The translations under genes and the position numbers were made by a program. From contig CAXYVG010000150.1 of assembly GCA_964292325.1 (NCBI GenBank), forward strand, positions 1 through 6,910: a stretch of DNA of 6,910 nt, read 5' to 3'. The notes beneath the pieces are model-generated. The model was not told the origin of the DNA, did not search any database, and saw only the letters and a list, made by a program, of their open reading frames with translations. This stretch comes from CTSoil-075 sp964292325. Lineage in GTDB: Bacteria; Bacillota; Negativicutes; DSM-13327. This document shows positions 1-6,119 of the stretch, piece after piece (positions within the stretch are counted from its first letter, which is position 1; each line of letters opens with the position of its first letter).

Positions 1-233
1 AGCCCCAAGAAGCCTGCAACCAATGCGGTAATAGGGTTAATTCCAATCTTAAAACCAATATATGCTCCTGCAAAGTTTACAACCCATAACATAATACCGC
101 CCATCAATGCATTATAAATCAAACGAAAGATCAATTTGATCGGCATCAAAAACATTCGCCCTACTAAATATATTAAAATAATACCAAATACATATGCTAC
201 TATAACATTAACCTCTCCAAGTCCAGCTGGCAT
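1..233 (-). CDS. bofA: BofA family pro-sigma-K processing inhibitor (3' end cut off by window edge)
   Basis: The first 77 codons of a small, very hydrophobic protein are visible; translation starts MPAGLGEVNVIVAYVFGI. Two membrane spans are evident at about residues 9-30 and 42-62, and a glycine-rich hydrophobic tail (INPITALVAGFLG) begins a third. That tail and its position next to recR-yaaL identify the BofA family (known in B. subtilis as an 87-residue membrane protein). In the family, BofA sits in the forespore-surrounding membrane and holds the SpoIVFB protease inactive, so that sigma-K is activated only after a forespore signal. About ten C-terminal residues are missing. The ATG at 233-231 is preceded by a good Shine-Dalgarno AAAGGAG (248-242). 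A terminator separates it from the yaaL operon, so it is probably transcribed on its own. The gene implies an endospore-forming host. Confidence 0.88.
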   Translation of the reverse strand, partial: MPAGLGEVNVIVAYVFGIILIYLVGRMFLMPIKLIFRLIYNALMGGIMLWVVNFAGAYIGFKIGINPITALVAGFLG

Positions 234-304
234 ACTATCATCTCCTTTTATAAACTAAAGAATTATATGTAAAAAGGAATCAACCTTTCCACATATATTT
301 ATAC

Positions 305-333
305 AATATATTAAATAACTAGTCCAAATATGA
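305..333 (-). promoter_or_regulatory. Candidate sigma-E-type promoter for bofA
   Basis: On the minus strand TCATATT (333-327) is followed after 14 nt by AATATATT (312-305). This resembles the B. subtilis sigma-E pattern kmATATT-N14-CATACANT, with a perfect -35 and 6 of 8 positions at -10. The predicted start near 298 gives a leader of about 65 nt before the bofA ATG. Known biology supports it, since B. subtilis bofA is transcribed by mother-cell sigma-E. The region is AT-rich, so chance matches are likely, and a poorer sigma-A reading (TTGGAC, 18 nt, TATAAA) overlaps it. Confidence 0.4.
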
Positions 334-337
334 TAAG

Positions 338-370
338 AAAAGAGCCAGAGTGTTACACTCTGGCTCTTTT
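338..370 (-). terminator. Intrinsic terminator after yaaL
   Basis: A near-perfect inverted repeat, AAAAGAGCCAGAG...CTCTGGCTCTTTT, has arms of about 14 bp around a 5-nt loop. Its A-rich 5' flank and T-rich 3' flank are symmetrical, so it could work in both directions. It lies 26 nt past the yaaL stop codon and upstream of the bofA leader, so it should end the dnaX-ybaB-recR-yaaL transcript and uncouple bofA from it. Confidence 0.9.
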
Positions 371-395
371 AAAGAATCCACTTATAAGTTAACCT

Positions 396-698
396 TCAAT
401 GAATTATCTCTTCTTCCAGATCTACATCAGCAGTTGTCATATAAGGCGAATAAGCCACGCCTGCGTGACGCGCCTGTTTGAGTAAGTATATGTATTTTTT
501 CTCTGCTGCCTGCATCAAGTATACAGCATGATCTACTAAATCCTGATCGGTTACAGTATTGTAATAATACTGAGCATTTAACCATTCACGCCTTGCTTCC
601 TCCACAACAATTGCCAAAGACGGCAAGGGTTTAGGCTCTAAATTTTCCCCCAAGTACAAATAAGATTGTGCCTTTTCCAGCATCGCCTTGATATTCAT
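396..698 (-). CDS. yaaL: YaaL-like DUF2508 family protein
   Basis: A 100-residue protein, charged and mostly helical, with no signal peptide or membrane segment. The central stretch VDHAVYLMQAAEKKYIYLLK, roughly residues 55-74, is typical of DUF2508, the family of B. subtilis YaaL, which lies at the same place between recR and bofA. Its molecular function is not established. The frame is open from 731, but the better start is the ATG at 698-696 (MNIKAMLEKAQS): an AGGAGG (711-706) sits 7 nt ahead of it. The upstream ATG at 731 has no such site, and the ATG at 704 is only 1 nt from it. It follows recR after 117 nt and is the last gene before the terminator at 338-370. Confidence 0.85.
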   Translation of the reverse strand: MNIKAMLEKAQSYLYLGENLEPKPLPSLAIVVEEARREWLNAQYYYNTVTDQDLVDHAVYLMQAAEKKYIYLLKQARHAGVAYSPYMTTADVDLEEEIIH

Positions 699-705
699 AC
701 ACATT

Positions 706-711
706 CCTCCT
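706..711 (-). promoter_or_regulatory. Ribosome binding site that fixes the yaaL start
   Basis: AGGAGG on the minus strand, with 7 nt to the ATG at 698. It lies inside the longer open frame that begins at 731 and decides in favour of the shorter, 100-residue YaaL. Confidence 0.8.
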
Positions 712-815
712 ATCAAGGCTATTTTTGCCATGAACAGAAGATTTTAAACATAAGCAACGTAGCGGAATTAAAATTTCGCGTAAATTACTTAGTCAGTATA
801 TAAATATCCTTCATC

Positions 816-1412
816 CTACATTTCTCGACGATTTTCCATTGCCTTGGATAATGTAACGGCATCCGCGTATTCCAAATCGCCGCCAATCGGCAATCCGTGG
901 GCAATTCGCGTGACCTTTATACCTAGAGGCTTCAGCAATCTTGAGATATACATAGCAGTGGCTTCCCCTTCTACATCTGGATTGGTAGCCATAATTACTT
1001 CGGTAATTTCTCCTGACTGTATACGAGTCAAAAGTTCTTTAATACGTATATCATTAGGTCCAATACCCTCTAAAGGCGATAACTGTCCATGTAGCACATG
1101 ATACCGACCATGATATTCACCGGTGCGTTCCATCGCCGCTACATCTCGGGGTTCTTCCATCACACAAAGCACCGACGCATCGCGTGCCTCAGCCTGACAG
1201 ATTTTGCAGGGGTTACAATCCGTTAAATTAAAACAAACATCACAGTAACTAATTTTCTCTTTTGCTTCAATAATCGCCTGCGCCAAACCTTCTGCTCGCG
1301 TTTTATCCATTTCTAAAATATAATATGCCAATCGCGCGGCAGTCTTAGATCCAATGCCCGGTAAAGCACGAAACTGTTCAACCAATTTGGCTAGCGGCGC
1401 AATATATTGCAT
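816..1412 (-). CDS. recR: Recombination mediator protein RecR
   Basis: A full-length RecR of 198 residues, the usual size for the family. A helix-hairpin-helix DNA-binding motif is seen at about residues 10-28 (ALPGIGSKTAARLAYYIL). A four-cysteine zinc finger follows, with C57, C60, C69 and C72. A Toprim domain spans about 80-175, with the acidic VMEEPRD block (84-90) and ATNPDVEGEAT (142-152). The C-terminal HGLPIGGDLEYAD motif is also present. RecR acts in the cytoplasm with RecO, and RecF, to load RecA onto single-stranded gaps coated with SSB. Its ATG lies 3 nt past the ybaB stop codon. Only a weak Shine-Dalgarno is seen, a GGA at 1427-1425 inside ybaB, so translation is probably coupled to ybaB. 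Confidence 0.98.
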   Translation of the reverse strand: MQYIAPLAKLVEQFRALPGIGSKTAARLAYYILEMDKTRAEGLAQAIIEAKEKISYCDVCFNLTDCNPCKICQAEARDASVLCVMEEPRDVAAMERTGEYHGRYHVLHGQLSPLEGIGPNDIRIKELLTRIQSGEITEVIMATNPDVEGEATAMYISRLLKPLGIKVTRIAHGLPIGGDLEYADAVTLSKAMENRREM

Positions 1413-1415
1413 AAC

Positions 1416-1742
1416 TTAAAACATTCCAGGTGGTAAATTCAGGCCACCAGTAAGTTTTCCCATTTCCTGAGCCATCATATCATCAACTTTTTTAATAGCT
1501 TCATTAACAGCAGCTGCTACCAAATCTTCTAGCATCTCAATATCTTCTGGATCCACTGCTGAAGGTTCAATCTTTAAAGACTGGATTTGTTTTTCACCAT
1601 TAATCACAATTTTAATCGCACCGCCACCTGCAGATACTTCCATAGTACGGGTTTTAAGTTCTTCCTGTAATTTCGCCATCTCACCTTGTAGTTTTTGAAC
1701 TTTTTTCATCATACCAGCCATATTTCCCATATTTCCAAGCAT
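1416..1742 (-). CDS. ybaB: YbaB/EbfC family nucleoid-associated protein
   Basis: A 108-residue protein of family-typical length. A methionine-rich N-terminus (MLGNMGNMAGMMKKVQKLQG) leads into a long basic/acidic helix, followed by the strands with SAGGGAIKIVINGE and QSLKIEPSAVDPEDIEML. A second helix (VAAAVNEAIKKVDDMM) comes next, then a glycine/proline tail. YbaB/EbfC proteins form dimers that bind DNA with little sequence specificity and compact the nucleoid; the dnaX-ybaB-recR order is conserved across bacteria, and in B. subtilis the gene is called yaaK. A strong AGGAGG (1756-1751) lies 8 nt before the ATG. The gene starts 17 nt after dnaX and ends 3 nt before recR, so the three are surely cotranscribed. 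Confidence 0.96.
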   Translation of the reverse strand: MLGNMGNMAGMMKKVQKLQGEMAKLQEELKTRTMEVSAGGGAIKIVINGEKQIQSLKIEPSAVDPEDIEMLEDLVAAAVNEAIKKVDDMMAQEMGKLTGGLNLPPGMF

Positions 1743-1759
1743 TATCTCAGTCCTCCTTA

Positions 1760-3490
1760 TTATTCTTCTTTTCTTGTAACTTTACCACCAAACATATCCA
1801 AAGCTTGACGCACGGCAGAATGTTCTGTTCCCTCTGACGATATCGCATTGCTCACCGGCTTAGGTTTCACTGAAGTGGCCGCCTTAGCCTTTGGCGTTAC
1901 GGTCACACTCCCCAGTATACAACAAAGTTGCACTGTTTTTCCACAAATTTGTGCCAATACTTTTTCAATCATAATTCGATAGTCTTCTTTTTCCGTACGC
2001 TCTTTAGGAAAAGCAGCTGCAAATTGAACGATTGCCTGCTTATCATCTAAGCTAACTAATTTCCCTTGTGATACGCAAGCATGCACCGACCTCTTCCCAT
2101 TTGCCACTAATTCCTTCAATACATCATCCCATATTCTCTTCACATCTCCACAAGCACTCTCATGGACTACGATATTTTGCACTTCCGGTATTTTTACAGA
2201 TGTTTTCTCTTTTACGTCTGGTACTTTTACCGTCACACTTTTCGGTGAAGCAACAGGTTGCGCTTCTATTGTCTCTTTTACCACAAACCTTGCCGGTTCA
2301 GGTCGCACTACTTTGCTCACAGGCCGGGGCTGAGCAACAAATGCCCCAGACAATTGAGCCTCCAGTGCCGTTACCCTTTCTAATAAAGCAGCCATATCAC
2401 CGCCAACTGAGCGACGGCAAAGAGACAATAAAGTCATTTCCGCCGTGATCCTTGGCTCTGGTGCCCATTTCGCATCATTGGCACCATCATTTAGCATTTG
2501 AATCATTTGCACCAGTTCTTCATGAGTAAATCGCTCACTATGTCCAGCCAATACCGTGCGATCATCACCATATAATTCGATCCCATCTATCATCGGCGCA
2601 GCCTTGAACAACATAATACTTCTCATATATAAAGCTAGCTCAAGTAAAACTTGCCGCACTTCTTTTCCTAAAATAATGAGTTCATTTAAAGACATCAGCA
2701 CCGTCTTATAATCACGTTCAGCCAAGGCTTCTGTAATACGCCATACCGATTCGTGTCCAATTAATCCTAACAGTTGACGGACTTTATCAACAGTAATCAG
2801 TCCATCTTCCATGGTTGTACATTGGTCAAGAATGCTAAGGGCATCTCTAAGTCCACCATCAGCATGCGCCGCTATTAACTTCAGCGCTTCAGGCGCTATC
2901 GCTAGTTTATTATATTCGACAACTTCAGCCAAACGTTGTTCAATTTCTTTCGCTCCAATACGCCGGAAGTCATACCGCTGACAACGTGAGTGAATGGTAG
3001 CTGGTATTTTATGTGCTTCCGTAGTAGCTAAAATAAAGACTACATGAACAGGAGGTTCTTCTAGTGTCTTTAACAAGGCATTAAAAGCTTCAGTAGTTAA
3101 CATATGCACTTCATCGATAATATATACTTTATAACGTCCATCCACAGGCGCAAATTTAATAGTCTCTCTCAATTCACGAATTTCATCAATTCCCCGATTT
3201 GAAGCAGCATCAATCTCTAAAACATCCATGGATGTACCAGCCGTAATACGCTCACAATTACTACATACATTACAAGGTTCAGCTGTTGGTCCATTTATAC
3301 AATTTAATGCTTTTGCCAAAATTTTCGCTGTACTTGTTTTACCAGTCCCCCGTGGTCCTGAGAACAAATAAGCATGAGCAATCTTCCCTGATAAGATTGC
3401 ATTTTTCAAAGTCATACTAATATGATTCTGACCTACCAAATTTTCAAAATCCTGAGGACGCCACTGGCGATATAATGCCACATAAGCCAT
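1760..3490 (-). CDS. dnaX: DNA polymerase III subunit gamma/tau
   Basis: A 576-residue protein, close in length to the B. subtilis tau subunit. It opens with the signature YRQWRPQDFENLVGQ. A Walker A GPRGTGKTS lies at 45-53. A zinc-binding cysteine set (C64, C73, C76, C79) follows, with Walker B VYIIDEVH at 122-129 and the SRC sensor/arginine finger at 168-170. The clamp-loader collar domain fills about 220-365. A low-complexity proline/valine/lysine linker (about 385-440) follows, then a folded tau-type C-terminal domain (about 445-530). DnaX is the ATPase core of the clamp loader: it loads the sliding clamp and ties the polymerases to the helicase. Start: ATG at 3490 with AGGAGGTG (3505-3498) 7 nt upstream. 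I see no A-AAA-AAG slippery heptamer of the E. coli type, so a single full-length product is likely. Confidence 0.98.
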   Translation of the reverse strand: MAYVALYRQWRPQDFENLVGQNHISMTLKNAILSGKIAHAYLFSGPRGTGKTSTAKILAKALNCINGPTAEPCNVCSNCERITAGTSMDVLEIDAASNRGIDEIRELRETIKFAPVDGRYKVYIIDEVHMLTTEAFNALLKTLEEPPVHVVFILATTEAHKIPATIHSRCQRYDFRRIGAKEIEQRLAEVVEYNKLAIAPEALKLIAAHADGGLRDALSILDQCTTMEDGLITVDKVRQLLGLIGHESVWRITEALAERDYKTVLMSLNELIILGKEVRQVLLELALYMRSIMLFKAAPMIDGIELYGDDRTVLAGHSERFTHEELVQMIQMLNDGANDAKWAPEPRITAEMTLLSLCRRSVGGDMAALLERVTALEAQLSGAFVAQPRPVSKVVRPEPARFVVKETIEAQPVASPKSVTVKVPDVKEKTSVKIPEVQNIVVHESACGDVKRIWDDVLKELVANGKRSVHACVSQGKLVSLDDKQAIVQFAAAFPKERTEKEDYRIMIEKVLAQICGKTVQLCCILGSVTVTPKAKAATSVKPKPVSNAISSEGTEHSAVRQALDMFGGKVTRKEE

Positions 3491-3626
3491 ACGACTGCAC
3501 CTCCTTACAACCTTATCTTTTATTCCACATCAAATCATTTTCTCCTGCAGTTTTGAGCATCACACAAAGAATTACCTATATCACCATCATAATATGTACC
3601 GAACTACATATCTTCCTATCATAGCC
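3491..3626 (-). other. dnaX leader region without a clear promoter
   Basis: The 136 nt between the SRP RNA terminator and the dnaX start hold the dnaX ribosome binding site and no open frame worth calling. TATGAT-like -10 candidates occur in AT-rich sequence (near 3585 and 3620), but none has a convincing -35 at the right distance. The dnaX operon may use a weak local promoter here or read-through past the SRP RNA terminator; the sequence does not decide. Confidence 0.4.
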
Positions 3627-3657
3627 AAAAAGCAACCAGCTATTCTGGTTGCTTTTT
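3627..3657 (-). terminator. Intrinsic terminator after the SRP RNA
   Basis: A perfect 13-bp inverted repeat, AAAAAGCAACCAG...CTGGTTGCTTTTT, with a 5-nt loop; the minus-strand copy ends in five T residues. It lies about 25 nt past the 3' end of the SRP RNA and ahead of dnaX, so it should bound the SRP RNA transcript. Confidence 0.92.
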
Positions 3658-3681
3658 GATTGCATTTATTCTTTTAGCGTC

Positions 3682-3805
3682 GGGCCACAACATAAGTCAG
3701 GCACCCTTACGGCACATAAAAATGATCACTTACCGCTGCTTCCTTCCGGACCTGACGGGGTTCATGAGTTTCCATTGCGTAAGACCCAACTTATGCCGTG
3801 GCCCC
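3682..3805 (-). ncRNA. ffs: Signal recognition particle RNA, short (4.5S-like) form
   Basis: The minus strand carries the near-invariant SRP RNA apical core GTCAGGTCCGGAAGG followed by AAGCAGCGGTAAG (3756-3729), including the GGAA tetraloop and the asymmetric internal loop that bind Ffh. The ends close on each other: GGGCCACGGCATAAGT at the 5' side pairs along 16 bp (with two G-U pairs) with ACTTATGTTGTGGCCC at the 3' side. This defines a single hairpin of about 124 nt. The RNA and Ffh form the particle that brings nascent membrane and secreted proteins to FtsY at the membrane. Location just upstream of dnaX matches B. subtilis scr. Exact mature ends are inferred from pairing. I see no Alu-domain sequence on either side, unlike the approximately 270-nt Bacillus RNA. 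Confidence 0.96.
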
Positions 3806-3879
3806 ACTCTAAAATAAATAAATCGTATATTGAATATGTTATATACACCTTATAAGTATGTTCTGCCCTCTGTTTAAAG

Positions 3880-3909
3880 ATTATACTACATATAATACAA
3901 GGATTGCAA
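3880..3909 (-). promoter_or_regulatory. Sigma-A promoter of the SRP RNA
   Basis: TTGCAA (3909-3904), an 18-nt spacer and a perfect TATAAT (3885-3880) with an extended TGTAG just before the -10. The start would be near 3873, leaving a leader of about 68 nt to be trimmed from the RNA. A nearly identical promoter stands before tRNA-Ser(GGA) at 6728-6756, which supports both. Confidence 0.8.
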
Positions 3910-3954
3910 GAGGATTGTCTATGGAATTTTTATCTATTAAAGCCAAGCGCTTAT

Positions 3955-4000
3955 AAAAAATATCACTAACCTATACATTCATAGCAAAGGCATAGGTTAG
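3955..4000 (-). terminator. Probable terminator of the chemoreceptor gene
   Basis: A perfect 9-bp inverted repeat CTAACCTAT/ATAGGTTAG (3966-3974 and 3992-4000) with a 17-nt loop. On the minus strand it is followed by TGATA and six T residues. It lies about 125 nt after the chemoreceptor stop codon and upstream of the SRP RNA promoter. The stem is AT-rich and the loop long, so it may be weak. The 126 nt between it and the gene (4001-4126) show nothing else I can name beyond a small TTGCTA-CA-TAGCAA palindrome at 4053-4066. Confidence 0.6.
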
Positions 4001-4126
4001 CAATACGAATCCAGTTGTGCAAGTGTTGCAATTACTCAATACAAAATATAGTTTGCTACATAGCAACACATAATGCAGTAATATCATCTTTTTTAAAATA
4101 TATCTCTCTAGCCCACCAGGTTAATC

Positions 4127-5851
4127 TTAAATCTTAAACTTTCCAATCGTTTGTTGTAACTCCTCCGCCATTTTGGCTAAATGTTGACTTGCAGAAGCAA
4201 TTTCCTCAACAGATGCGGACTGTTCTTCCGTTGCTGCTGAAATAGTCTGCGTCTGTTCAGATGCCCTTTGGCTTTCATTATCAATTTCTTGCACTGCAGT
4301 TACAACATTTTGAGTACCACTTGTAATTCCTTCAATAGCGGCAGATATTTCATGAATTTGATTTACCATCTCACGTACCATTATCAAAATTTCTTCAAAA
4401 CTCTGTCCTGCTACAGATACCACTCTAGCACCTGTATCAACTTCTTTTTTACCATCATTCATAAAGATTACAGCACTATCGGTTTTCGCTTGTACTTCAT
4501 CAATCAATTCCGTTATCTGTTTTGCCGCATCTTGCGATTGTTCTGCTAATTTACGAACTTCTTCCGCTACTACCGCAAAACCTCTACCTGCTTCACCAGC
4601 TCTAGCGGCTTCAATTGCCGCATTTAATGCTAGTAAATTGGTTTGCCCTGAAATACTAGATATAGCATCAACGATCTGTCCAATTTGTTTTGATTTTTCA
4701 TCTAATTCGCTAATGACTTTAGCCGTATCATTTGTTTTTCGTTCAATAATACTCATTTGGGCTACTGCCTGTTTAATAGCTTCTTCCCCATTATTAGCTG
4801 CAGTTGCAGTCTTTCCAGCAGAGCTTGAAACAGATTCCGCATTTAATGCTACCTGACTAATTGCGTCAGATATATGGTGTACCACACTATTAGCAGTATT
4901 AGCTAAATTAAATTGTTTTTGCGCTCCTTGAGCAACTTCAGTTACAGAACCAGCTACCTGATTGGAGGCTTGAGCAGACTGTTCCGCACTAGCGGTTAAT
5001 TCTTCCGAAGATGCCGCTAATTGTTCCGAAGTATTTGATAAGTGTTTAACTAACTCTTTTATATTTTCATTCATTTTAGCAGCCGCTCTAGATACCGTAC
5101 CAAATTCACTTTTGTCATGCAAATTCTGTTGAGAAACCTCTCTTGTAAAATCTCCTGTTGATACTGTTTCCAAGAAGCTTACAACATCATCCAATCTTTT
5201 AGTTATTCGTTTGGCAATCAGCAATCCAAGTAAAATGCCTAAAATTACAGAAACTACGGCAACAGCCACAAATAGCATCTTAGCAAAAGTAAAATCTTCT
5301 TGATTCTTTTTATTCATTACATCTGCGGATTTATTCACATTTTCCGACAAATTTCGTAAGTCATCGGTAAATTTCGCCATTAATGCTTTCCCTTGTTGAT
5401 CATATAGGGCATATGCTTCCGCATTTTTATTTTGCATTGCCAACTCTAAAATTTTAGGCCTGACAGCTCGATATTTTTGCAAATCGTCTCTAATATCTTT
5501 TAACTTGATCTTAGTCGCATCATCCAACGGTAAGCTTTCAAATTTTTTTAGATTCTCATCAAAATTCTTACCTCTTTGAGTTATATCTTCAGATAGACTT
5601 TTGTTTTCTTCTTCATTAGTCGTTAACATTAATGCCAAAGTGTCAACTTCTATTTTTCGCGCATGAGCTCTATTTTCATTAAGTAATTCTACCGCCATTA
5701 ATTTTTCACTATACATTGTATTTAATGCATCATTAGTCTTACTAAGAAAATAGTACCCTGTTCCACCCACACAAATAACTGCAATAAGCAATACCGAAAT
5801 TAAAAATGCTAACTTTTGTGCCACCTTTAAATCATTTAACCAAGACATCAT
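4127..5851 (-). CDS. Methyl-accepting chemotaxis protein with four-helix-bundle sensor
   Basis: A 574-residue transmembrane chemoreceptor. TM1 lies at about 14-36, then an extracellular all-helical sensor of about 150 residues (37-188) of four-helix-bundle type. TM2 spans 189-213 and a HAMP linker about 214-268. A long cytoplasmic coiled coil follows. Its hairpin tip holds the hallmark ISGQTNLLALNAAIEAARAG (400-419) and RGFAVVAEEVRKLAEQS (423-439), the contact site for CheA and CheW. Glu/Gln/Ala-rich methylation regions flank it (around 280-310 and 535-555). It senses an unknown ligand and controls CheA kinase. There is no C-terminal NWETF-type CheR tether. The protein starts MMSW; a GGAGGAGG (5865-5858) serves either the ATG at 5851 (6 nt) or the one at 5848 (9 nt). 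No che or flagellar genes adjoin it, so it is an orphan receptor. Confidence 0.96.
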   Translation of the reverse strand: MMSWLNDLKVAQKLAFLISVLLIAVICVGGTGYYFLSKTNDALNTMYSEKLMAVELLNENRAHARKIEVDTLALMLTTNEEENKSLSEDITQRGKNFDENLKKFESLPLDDATKIKLKDIRDDLQKYRAVRPKILELAMQNKNAEAYALYDQQGKALMAKFTDDLRNLSENVNKSADVMNKKNQEDFTFAKMLFVAVAVVSVILGILLGLLIAKRITKRLDDVVSFLETVSTGDFTREVSQQNLHDKSEFGTVSRAAAKMNENIKELVKHLSNTSEQLAASSEELTASAEQSAQASNQVAGSVTEVAQGAQKQFNLANTANSVVHHISDAISQVALNAESVSSSAGKTATAANNGEEAIKQAVAQMSIIERKTNDTAKVISELDEKSKQIGQIVDAISSISGQTNLLALNAAIEAARAGEAGRGFAVVAEEVRKLAEQSQDAAKQITELIDEVQAKTDSAVIFMNDGKKEVDTGARVVSVAGQSFEEILIMVREMVNQIHEISAAIEGITSGTQNVVTAVQEIDNESQRASEQTQTISAATEEQSASVEEIASASQHLAKMAEELQQTIGKFKI

Positions 5852-5894
5852 AATTAACCTCCTCCATTATTATATATTCTAAATACCAGCTAGT

Positions 5895-5923
5895 CTTATA
5901 CCCTTTGTAGAACTTTTAGCCAA
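5895..5923 (-). promoter_or_regulatory. Candidate sigma-A promoter of the chemoreceptor gene
   Basis: TTGGCT (5923-5918), a 17-nt spacer and TATAAG (5900-5895) on the minus strand: 4 of 6 and 5 of 6 matches to the sigma-A consensus. A start near 5888 leaves a 37-nt leader with the strong ribosome binding site. I looked for a sigma-D motility promoter (TAAA-N15-GCCGATAA) and found no acceptable match. Confidence 0.55.
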
Positions 5924-5953
5924 TTCCCACGCTTTTATAAAAAATACGCTTGC

Positions 5954-5985
5954 ACAAAAGTACAAAAGTACAAACGCACAAACGT
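5954..5985. repeat. Four tandem 8-bp repeats upstream of the chemoreceptor promoter
   Basis: On the plus strand ACAAAAGT, ACAAAAGT, ACAAACGC and ACAAACGT follow each other without gaps (consensus ACAAAMGT). A looser copy (CAAAACGT) lies at 6004-6011. The array begins about 30 bp upstream of the candidate -35. Its position suits an activator or repressor array, but an unstable simple repeat without function is also possible. Confidence 0.75.
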
Positions 5986-6119
5986 ATTGTAAACAGCTAC
6001 ATTCAAAACGTACTGTTCAAACTGCTGCGTAAAAAATAAATAAGTCATATAAAATACCAACTTGACTTTGCACTACATTTTCTTAAAAATAATAATTTCT
6101 AAATAATACAACTCGCAAA
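5986..6119. other. AT-rich intergenic stretch, nothing recognised
   Basis: Together with the neighbouring entries this forms a roughly 660-bp gap without a confident gene between the chemoreceptor and tRNA-Ser(GGA). This part is mostly A and T; apart from the loose repeat copy at 6004-6011 I see no promoter, hairpin or reading frame worth naming. Confidence 0.5.

Noticed and set aside
844..1101. Plus-strand open frame of 85 codons opposite recR
   Set aside because: Shadow of the conserved recR coding sequence; no independent support.
2068..2448. Plus-strand open frame of 126 codons opposite dnaX
   Set aside because: Shadow of the low-complexity linker of dnaX; no ribosome binding site and repetitive Ser/Leu/His composition.
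1760..2450. Programmed frameshift in dnaX that would make a separate gamma subunit
   Set aside because: I checked the A-runs in the 3' half of the gene; none forms the A-AAA-AAG heptamer in frame with a following stem. Examples such as GAA-AAA-GAA near 1990 are not slippery in the required phase.
3649..3855. Plus-strand open frame of 68 codons
   Set aside because: It runs antisense through the SRP RNA and its terminator; its sequence is dictated by the RNA. No ribosome binding site.
4053..4066. Palindrome TTGCTA-CA-TAGCAA downstream of the chemoreceptor
   Set aside because: Short, AT-rich flanks and no T-run after it; not convincing as a terminator or operator.
4268..4856. Two plus-strand open frames of 93 and 72 codons opposite the chemoreceptor
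   Set aside because: Antisense shadows of its coiled-coil region, with no ribosome binding site and unnatural composition.
5988..6119. Possible further genes or an attachment site between the chemoreceptor and the decayed frame
   Set aside because: Only AT-rich sequence with frequent stops; no repeat shared with the tRNA locus was found by eye.
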